Below are positions 58,762 to 64,000 of a stretch of DNA of 64,000 bases, piece by piece (position 1 is the first letter of the stretch; the number at the start of each line of letters is the position of its first letter). Source of the stretch: Sphingomonas sp. 35-24ZXX (GTDB lineage Bacteria; Pseudomonadota; Alphaproteobacteria; Sphingomonadales; Sphingomonadaceae); assembly GCF_000786215.1 (NCBI RefSeq), contig NZ_JROG01000003.1:372001-436000 (forward strand), written 5' to 3'. The notes below the pieces were generated by a model. That model was given only the letters and a program-made list of their open reading frames with translations, searched no databases and was not told the origin of the DNA. The position numbers and the translations under genes are program-made.

Positions 58762-60191
58762 CCGATCTTGCCGACCTGACCCCGCAGATCCCGGCCCGCA
58801 AGGTATCGCTGGGGACCAAGCTTGCTTATGGCTTCGGATCGGTCGCCTATGGCATCAAGGACAACGGTTTTGCCGTCTTCCTGCTGATCTACTTCAACCA
58901 GGTGGTGGGCATGCCCGCAGAGCAGGTAGGCTTTGCGGTGCTGATCGCGCTGATCGCTGACGCCTTTTTCGATCCGCTCGTCGGCCATCGGTCCGATGCC
59001 ACCCGCAGCCGCTGGGGCCGCCGCCATCCGTGGCTCTATGGCGCGGCGCTCCCCATCGCGCTGTCCTGGCTGTTGCTGTGGAATCCGCCCGAATGGAGCG
59101 ACGGCGCGCTGTTCTTCTATCTGATCGCGGTCGCCATGGCGGTCCGCTTCTCGTTCTCCGCCTATGAAGTGCCCGCTCTGGCCATGCTGCCGGAAATGAC
59201 GCGCGACTATGACGAGCGGACCGAGGTGCTGCGCTATCGCTTCCTGTTCGGCTGGCTCGGCGGGCTGGTGATGCTCTATGCGGCCTATGCCCTGCTGCTA
59301 GTCCCCGAGCCCGGTTATGACAACGGTGTGCTCAACCCCAACGGCTATCACCGCTATGCCCTGGTAGGCTCGGCGATCATGCTGGTCGCCGTCGTCACCT
59401 CGGCGCTGGGGACGCACCGGCTGCTGGCCAAGCCCAATACCGAGGGCCCCAAGGCGGTCAGCCACGGACTGGCGGACTTTGCCGCAGCGCTGCGCTTCCG
59501 CCCCTTCCAGCTGTTGCTGGCCGCCGGCATCTGCGCCTTTGCCAACCAGGGACTGTTCTTCGCGCTCAACAACTATCTGATGCTCTACGTCTGGCAGTTC
59601 GAGCAGAGCGCCTTCAACATCTATCCGTTCGTGCTGTTTGTCGGCGTGGCCATTGCCTTCTTCATCGTCGGTCCTGCCTCGCGCCGTCTGGAAAAGCCCC
59701 GCACCGCCGCGATTGCATCGCTGCTATCGCTGACCTTTGCGACATTGCCCTACTGGCTCAATCTCGCTGGCCTGTTCCCGGACAAGGGCAGCGCCATGAC
59801 CACCGTGCTCGTGCTGTCGCTGATCGCGCTGTCGATCACCTTCGGCATCTGCTCGATGATGATGATCAGCTCGATGATTGCCGATGTCACCGATGCCAGC
59901 GAAGCCGAGAGCGGCAAGCGGACCGAAGGCATCTTCTTTGCGGGCTTCTTCTTCATGCAGAAATGCGTGGGCGGCCTCGGCATCCTGGCATCCGCGCTGA
60001 TCCTGGCGGCGGCGGGCTTTCCAGAGAATGCGCAGCCCGGCGAAGTCTCCCAGACCGTGATCGACCGTTTGGCGATCACCTTTGCGATCACCACCACCAT
60101 CATCGGCTGCCTGTGCAGCTGGTTGTTCACCCGCTTTCCGCTGGGCCGCGCCGATCACGAGGCGCGACTGGCTCAGATCGCCCAACGCTAG
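58758..60191 (+). CDS. MFS transporter, GPH (MFS_2, MelB-like) family
   Basis: The protein has 477 residues with 12 transmembrane helices. The GPH/MFS_2 motif between helices 2 and 3 is clear (DPLVGHRSDATRSRWGRRHPW), and KLAYGFGSVAYGIKDN begins helix 1. Members move sugars with cations; related members take up lipids (Mfsd2a). Divergent from ACAD genes and followed by an acyl-CoA dehydrogenase, it probably imports the substrate of this pathway. Substrate is inference. GTG 58743 is an alternative start. Confidence 0.88.
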   Translation: MTDLADLTPQIPARKVSLGTKLAYGFGSVAYGIKDNGFAVFLLIYFNQVVGMPAEQVGFAVLIALIADAFFDPLVGHRSDATRSRWGRRHPWLYGAALPIALSWLLLWNPPEWSDGALFFYLIAVAMAVRFSFSAYEVPALAMLPEMTRDYDERTEVLRYRFLFGWLGGLVMLYAAYALLLVPEPGYDNGVLNPNGYHRYALVGSAIMLVAVVTSALGTHRLLAKPNTEGPKAVSHGLADFAAALRFRPFQLLLAAGICAFANQGLFFALNNYLMLYVWQFEQSAFNIYPFVLFVGVAIAFFIVGPASRRLEKPRTAAIASLLSLTFATLPYWLNLAGLFPDKGSAMTTVLVLSLIALSITFGICSMMMISSMIADVTDASEAESGKRTEGIFFAGFFFMQKCVGGLGILASALILAAAGFPENAQPGEVSQTVIDRLAITFAITTTIIGCLCSWLFTRFPLGRADHEARLAQIAQR

Positions 60192-60216
60192 ACTTTCATG
60201 AAAGGAAACATGACCC

Positions 60217-61506
60217 ATGGATTTTGATCTTACCGAGCGCCAGACCTATTGGCGCGACCGTGTGCGCGCCTTCATCGAGAGCAACGTCCGTCCGCGCCTC
60301 AAGGACTATTATGCCCAGCAGGCCGAAGGTTCGCGCTGGAAGGTGCTGCCGGTGATCGAGGAGGAAAAGGCCAAGGCCAAGGCGGCCGGCATCTGGAACC
60401 TGTTCATGCCGCCGTCGAACCCCAACCTGCCGCATGTCGACGACAGCTTCGAGTTCGAAGGCCCAGGGCTCACCAACCTGGAATACGCCCTATGCGCCGA
60501 GGAAATGGGCCGTGTCGAAATGGCGAGCGAGGTCTTCAACTGCTCTGCACCCGACACCGGCAACATGGAAGTGCTGCACCGCTATGGCACGCGCGCCCAC
60601 AAGGACCAGTGGCTGTTGCCGCTGATGAACGGCGACATCCGTTCGGCGTTTCTGATGACCGAACCGCAGGTCGCTTCGTCCGATGCGACCAACATCGAAA
60701 CCTCGATCCGCCGCGAAGGCGATGAATATGTCATCAACGGCCGCAAGTGGTGGTCGTCGGGTGCCGGCGATCCGCGCTGCAAGGTCGCCATCGTGATGGG
60801 CAAGACCGATTTCGACGCCAAGCGCCATGCCCAGCAGTCGATGGTGCTGATGCCGCTCGATGCGCCCGGCGTGAACATCCTGCGCCATCTGCCGGTGTTC
60901 GGCTATGACGATGCGCCGCACGGCCATATGGAAATTGAACTCAAGGACGTCCGCATTCCGGCGAGCAACATGCTGCTCGGCGAAGGCCGCGGCTTCGAGA
61001 TCGCCCAGGGCCGTCTTGGACCGGGCCGTATCCACCATTGCATGCGCACGATGGGCGTGGCCGAGGAAGCGCTGGCCAAGATGGTCCGCCGCCTGCAGAC
61101 TCGCATCGCGTTCGGCAAGCGGATTTCGGAGCACAGCATCTGGGAACAGCGCATTGCCGAAGCGCGCATCGATATCGAGATGACCCGCCTGCTGTGCCTC
61201 AAGGCTGCGGACATGATGGACAAGGTCGGCAACAAGTACGCCAAGGCCGAGATCGCGATGATCAAGGTGGCCGCACCGCGCATCGCGCTCAAGGTGATCG
61301 ACGATGCCATCCAGGCGCATGGCGGCGCTGGCGTCAGCGAGGACTTCGGCCTCGCCAAGTCATATGCGCACATGCGCACGCTGCGGCTTGCCGATGGCCC
61401 GGACGAGGTTCACAACCGCACCATCGCGCGCCTTGAAATGGGCAAGCATGGCGTCAACGATGCCGATGGCGGCCTGAGCTCGGGCGATCTGGGCGTGGCG
61501 CGCTGA
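60217..61506 (+). CDS. ACAD10/11-like acyl-CoA dehydrogenase
   Basis: The protein has 429 residues. It closely follows the dehydrogenase half of animal ACAD11 by memory of that sequence: [64 protein letters not shown]. At the place of the catalytic Glu it reads LADGPDEV (Asp393), as in that subfamily, not YEGT. In ACAD10/11 and in LvaC of Pseudomonas the enzyme acts after the kinase on 4-phosphoacyl-CoA, giving a rearranged enoyl-CoA. It is 25 bases after the transporter. Confidence 0.9.
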   Translation: MDFDLTERQTYWRDRVRAFIESNVRPRLKDYYAQQAEGSRWKVLPVIEEEKAKAKAAGIWNLFMPPSNPNLPHVDDSFEFEGPGLTNLEYALCAEEMGRVEMASEVFNCSAPDTGNMEVLHRYGTRAHKDQWLLPLMNGDIRSAFLMTEPQVASSDATNIETSIRREGDEYVINGRKWWSSGAGDPRCKVAIVMGKTDFDAKRHAQQSMVLMPLDAPGVNILRHLPVFGYDDAPHGHMEIELKDVRIPASNMLLGEGRGFEIAQGRLGPGRIHHCMRTMGVAEEALAKMVRRLQTRIAFGKRISEHSIWEQRIAEARIDIEMTRLLCLKAADMMDKVGNKYAKAEIAMIKVAAPRIALKVIDDAIQAHGGAGVSEDFGLAKSYAHMRTLRLADGPDEVHNRTIARLEMGKHGVNDADGGLSSGDLGVAR

Positions 61507-61512
61507 CCTCGA

Positions 61513-61688
61513 TGGTCCTCTCTCCCTGCAGGGGGAGAGGGCACGGAGCCTGGCGGGCCTGCCCGCCAGGCGCAGTTGAGGAGGGGCAGCGGCGCGAGCG
61601 CAAAAGCGCCGCCCCTCTTCAAATCCGGCTGAGGCCCGGCCTTGCCGGACCAAGCCTCGCTATCCTCTCCCCTTAAAGAGAGAGGACC
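61513..61688. repeat. Composite palindromic intergenic element 3
   Basis: A run of nested inverted repeats: CCTCTCTCCCTGCAGGGGGAGAGG (61517-61540), CCTGGCGGGC-CT-GCCCGCCAGG (61549-61570), GAGGGGC (61581-61587) with GCCCCTC (61611-61617) plus GGCGC/GCGCC, TCCGGC (61624-61629) with GCCGGA (61644-61649), and TCCTCTCC (61663-61670) with AGAGAGGA near 61685. The outer CTCTCCC/GGGAGAG arms resemble element 2. Nothing coding is seen in it. Confidence 0.65.
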
Positions 61689-61701
61689 CAAGGAGAGACC
61701 C

Positions 61702-62784
61702 ATGAAAGCTGCCGTCTGTTTCGAGCCCGGCAAGCCGCTGGAAATCCGCGATGTCACCATCGACAAGCCCGGGCCGCGCGAGGTGCTGATCCGCACGGTC
61801 GCCACCGGGGTCTGCCGGTCGGACCTGCATTTCGTCGATGGCAGCTACCCTGCCCCGCTGCCCTTCATTCCCGGACATGAAGCCGCCGGCATCGTCGAGG
61901 CCGTGGGAGACGGGGTCGCGACGGTCAAGGTCGGCGATGCGGTCGTCACCTGCCTCAGCGCCTATTGCGGGCATTGCGAATTCTGCGTCACCGGGCGGAT
62001 GGCCTTGTGCATCGGCCAGGACACCAAGCGTGGTCCGCACCAGCCGCCCCGGCTCAGCCTCGACGGGGCGCCGGTCAACCAACTGCTCAACCTGTCGGCG
62101 TATGCCGAAATGATGCTGGTCCACGAGCATGCCTGTGTCGCCATCAACCCGGAGATGCCGCTAGACCGCGCCTGCGTGATCGGCTGTGCGGTGACCACGG
62201 GGGCCGGCGCAATCTTCAATGCCGCCGATGTCGTGCCCGGTGAGACGGTTGCGATCGTCGGTTGCGGCGGCGTCGGGCTGGCTGCCGTCAACGCGGCCAA
62301 GATCGCCGGTGCAGGCCGGATCATCGCGATCGATCCGGTCGCCGACAAGCGCGCGCTGGCGCACAAGCTGGGCGCGACCGACTGCATCGATTCGAGCGCC
62401 GATGGTGCGGCCGAAGAGGTGATCGAGCTGACCAGGGGCGGTGTCCATCACGCGATCGAGGCGGTGGGGCGCCCTGCTTCTGCCGCGATGGCGGTCAAGG
62501 TGCTGCGGCGCGGCGGGACGGCAACCATCCTGGGCATGATGCCGCTCGCCGAGAAGGTCGAACTGAGCGCGATGGAGCTGCTGCAGGGCAAGAAGCTGCA
62601 AGGCTCGCTGATGGGCAACAACCGTTTTCCGGTTGAAATCCCGCGGCTGGTGGAGTTCTACATGCGCGGCATGCTTGACCTCGACACCATCATCGCGGAA
62701 CGCATGCCGCTGGAGAGGATCAACGATGCCTTCGACGCGCTGCGGATCGGCGATTCCGCGCGCTCGGTCATCGTCTACAACTGA
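61702..62784 (+). CDS. Zinc-dependent alcohol dehydrogenase (MDR family)
   Basis: The protein has 360 residues from ATG 61702 (AGGAGAG upstream). Catalytic zinc ligands: Cys38 and His59-Glu60 (CRSDLH, PGHE). Structural zinc cysteines 89, 92, 95 and 103 (CGHCEFC to ALC). Rossmann motif GCGGVGLAAVNAA. It oxidises an alcohol with NAD. Placed between an ACAD11-like enzyme and its putative kinase, it may act on a hydroxy intermediate of the same pathway. Confidence 0.92.
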   Translation: MKAAVCFEPGKPLEIRDVTIDKPGPREVLIRTVATGVCRSDLHFVDGSYPAPLPFIPGHEAAGIVEAVGDGVATVKVGDAVVTCLSAYCGHCEFCVTGRMALCIGQDTKRGPHQPPRLSLDGAPVNQLLNLSAYAEMMLVHEHACVAINPEMPLDRACVIGCAVTTGAGAIFNAADVVPGETVAIVGCGGVGLAAVNAAKIAGAGRIIAIDPVADKRALAHKLGATDCIDSSADGAAEEVIELTRGGVHHAIEAVGRPASAAMAVKVLRRGGTATILGMMPLAEKVELSAMELLQGKKLQGSLMGNNRFPVEIPRLVEFYMRGMLDLDTIIAERMPLERINDAFDALRIGDSARSVIVYN

Positions 62785-62804
62785 ACGGGTGGGGATACAT
62801 CACA

Positions 62805-63878
62805 ATGGAACAGATCGACGCACAAGCGACGATGACCGGCACCATGGAAGTGCCCGAGCAGGACAGGCTCGACGAGGCAAAGCTCACGGCATGGTTCGAA
62901 GCGAATGTCGAAGGTTTTGCCGGACCGCTTGAGCTTTCCAAGTTCAAGGGTGGCCAGTCGAACCCGACTTACAAGGTGACCACGCCGGGTGCAGCCTATG
63001 TGCTGCGCCGCAAGCCCTTCGGTCCGCTGCTGCCGTCCGCGCACGCGGTCGACCGCGAATACAAGGTACAGGCCGCGCTCTACGATCAGGGCTTTCCTGT
63101 CTCGCGCCAGTTCGGACTGTGCGAGGACGACAGCGTCATTGGATCGATGTTCTATGTGATGAGCTTCACCGATGGCGCGAGCTATTGGGACGGCACCCTG
63201 CCCGGCAAGACGCCCGAGCAGCGCACCGCGATCTACAACGCGATGATCGACACGCTGGCACATCTGCACAGCTTCGATCCGTCGGCGATCGGCCTGGAAG
63301 ACTATGGCAAGCCGGGCAATTATTGCGCGCGCCAGATTTCGCGCTGGACCAAGCAGTACCGGCTGTCCGAGACCGAAACGATCCCCGAAATGGACCGGCT
63401 GATCGAGTGGCTGGAAAAGACCGTGCCCGAACAGCGCGGGTTCGGCATCGCGCATGGCGACTTCCGCATCGACAACATGATCTTCGACAAGGATGAGCCG
63501 CGCGTGCTGGCGCTGCTCGACTGGGAGCTGTCGACACTGGGCGATCCGATTGCCGACCTCAGCTATTTCCTGATGAGCTGGGTCCAGCCCGCCGAAGGCC
63601 GCAATGGCCTGCTCGACGTGGACGTCAAGGCTCTGGGCATTCCGACGATGGAAGAAGCACTCGCCCGTTATGTCGAGAAGGCCGGGCTCGACCATGTCCC
63701 CGACATGGACTGGTACCTCGCCTATAACCAGTTCCGGATCGCCGCGATCCTGCAGGGCATCAAGAAGCGCGTGATCGACGGCACCGCGTCGAGCGCGCAG
63801 GCCGCGCAGATGGCAGAGCGGGTCATCCCGCTCGCCCAGGCCGCATGGACCTATGCCAAAAAGGCTGGCGCTCAGTGA
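62805..63878 (+). CDS. APH-fold phosphotransferase, ACAD10/11 kinase-domain-like (LvaA-like)
   Basis: The protein has 357 residues of the aminoglycoside phosphotransferase fold. HGDFRIDN (217-224) is the catalytic loop (Asp219), followed by LLDWELSTLGDP (Asp239), the metal-binding DWE that is typical of ACAD11 N-termini and of LvaA. The N-terminal nucleotide loop is KGGQSNPTYKV with Lys (VLRRKPFG). Known relatives phosphorylate 4-hydroxyacyl-CoAs. It is 20 bases after the dehydrogenase gene and overlaps the start of the next SDR. Confidence 0.9.
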   Translation: MEQIDAQATMTGTMEVPEQDRLDEAKLTAWFEANVEGFAGPLELSKFKGGQSNPTYKVTTPGAAYVLRRKPFGPLLPSAHAVDREYKVQAALYDQGFPVSRQFGLCEDDSVIGSMFYVMSFTDGASYWDGTLPGKTPEQRTAIYNAMIDTLAHLHSFDPSAIGLEDYGKPGNYCARQISRWTKQYRLSETETIPEMDRLIEWLEKTVPEQRGFGIAHGDFRIDNMIFDKDEPRVLALLDWELSTLGDPIADLSYFLMSWVQPAEGRNGLLDVDVKALGIPTMEEALARYVEKAGLDHVPDMDWYLAYNQFRIAAILQGIKKRVIDGTASSAQAAQMAERVIPLAQAAWTYAKKAGAQ

Positions 63879-64000
63879 GCTCGTCGAGTTTCGATCTGAC
63901 CGGACGGGTCGCGGTGATCACCGGGTCATCGCGCGGCATCGGCGCCGCCATCGCTCGCAAGTTCGCAGCGCACGGCGCAAAGGTCGCGATCTCGAGCCGC
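63875..64000 (+). CDS. Short-chain dehydrogenase/reductase, start only
   Basis: GTG 63875 overlaps the phosphotransferase stop (GTGA). The 42 residues in view hold a Rossmann nucleotide-binding motif TGSSRGIG and KFAAHGAKVAI, the opening of a classical SDR. The gene continues off the right edge. Together with the upstream genes it may do a hydroxyacyl-CoA oxidation. Confidence 0.9.
   Translation, partial: MSSSSFDLTGRVAVITGSSRGIGAAIARKFAAHGAKVAISSR

Overview
The window is high-GC, gene-dense chromosomal DNA of an alphaproteobacterium, most likely a sphingomonad (Sphingomonadales: Sphingomonas, Sphingobium, Blastomonas or a relative). The evidence is the dusB-ntrB-ntrC-ntrY-ntrX-hfq-hflX order, a fused IspDF, an Hfq with two Sm domains in one chain, TamA-TamB with overlapping stop and start, and several acyl-CoA dehydrogenases with a PEP-CTERM-like protein. 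I see no rRNA, CRISPR array, prophage, transposase or plasmid replication gene. One tRNA gene is present. About 60 protein genes are supported, most of them core functions. This genus-level placement is inference from gene content, not from a search.

Layout. 1-5.6 kb: outer-membrane assembly genes tamB (runs off the left edge) and tamA. 5.8-8.0 kb: a PmtA-like methyltransferase, a dicarboxylate/amino-acid symporter and tRNA-Ser(UGA). 8.2-17.9 kb: a forward run of peptidoglycan enzymes (MltB-type transglycosylase, RlpA, D,D-carboxypeptidase), then tmk-holB-metG-tatD-MBL hydrolase-retropepsin-mazG. 17.9-27.2 kb: a reverse operon dusB-ntrBC-ntrYX-hfq-hflX, pairing nitrogen two-component regulation with RNA-based control. 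27.3-31.7 kb: ispDF, a secreted unknown, pncC, then lipA/ratA in reverse and a PNPOx-like flavoprotein. 31.7-33.2 kb: a PRISE-type enone reductase divergent from an HxlR regulator. 33.2-42.6 kb: guaA, an acyl-CoA synthetase, an SH3-like lipoprotein, gyrB, a Nudix hydrolase, dinB and a Bcr/CflA efflux pump. 42.7-46.7 kb: an amino-acid permease, a pentapeptide-repeat/LprI protein, a HIT protein and hisE. 46.8-49.9 kb: hisBHAF with a tiny PEP-CTERM-like gene between hisF and hisE. 50.0-53.8 kb: sspB, fumC, a small membrane protein, gmk and a DUF4197 protein.

The accessory part is 53.9-64.0 kb. It is a divergent catabolic cluster. Reverse strand: three acyl-CoA dehydrogenases and an SDR. Forward strand: a GPH-type transporter, an ACAD10/11-like acyl-CoA dehydrogenase, a Zn alcohol dehydrogenase, an ACAD10/11-kinase-like phosphotransferase and the start of another SDR. 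The kinase plus ACAD11-like enzyme resemble the two halves of animal ACAD11 and the LvaA/LvaC pair of the Pseudomonas levulinate pathway. The cluster may therefore degrade hydroxylated acyl-CoAs by phosphorylation and elimination. Its control region carries a near-perfect long inverted repeat over a putative promoter, and a 29-codon leader ORF whose stop overlaps the transporter start. Composite palindromic elements fill three of the intergenic gaps of this cluster.

The strongest items for follow-up are the kinase/ACAD11 module, the tandem Hfq whose second domain has lost its basic rim, the PRISE/HxlR pair, the pentapeptide-LprI fusion and the mini PEP-CTERM gene in the his locus.
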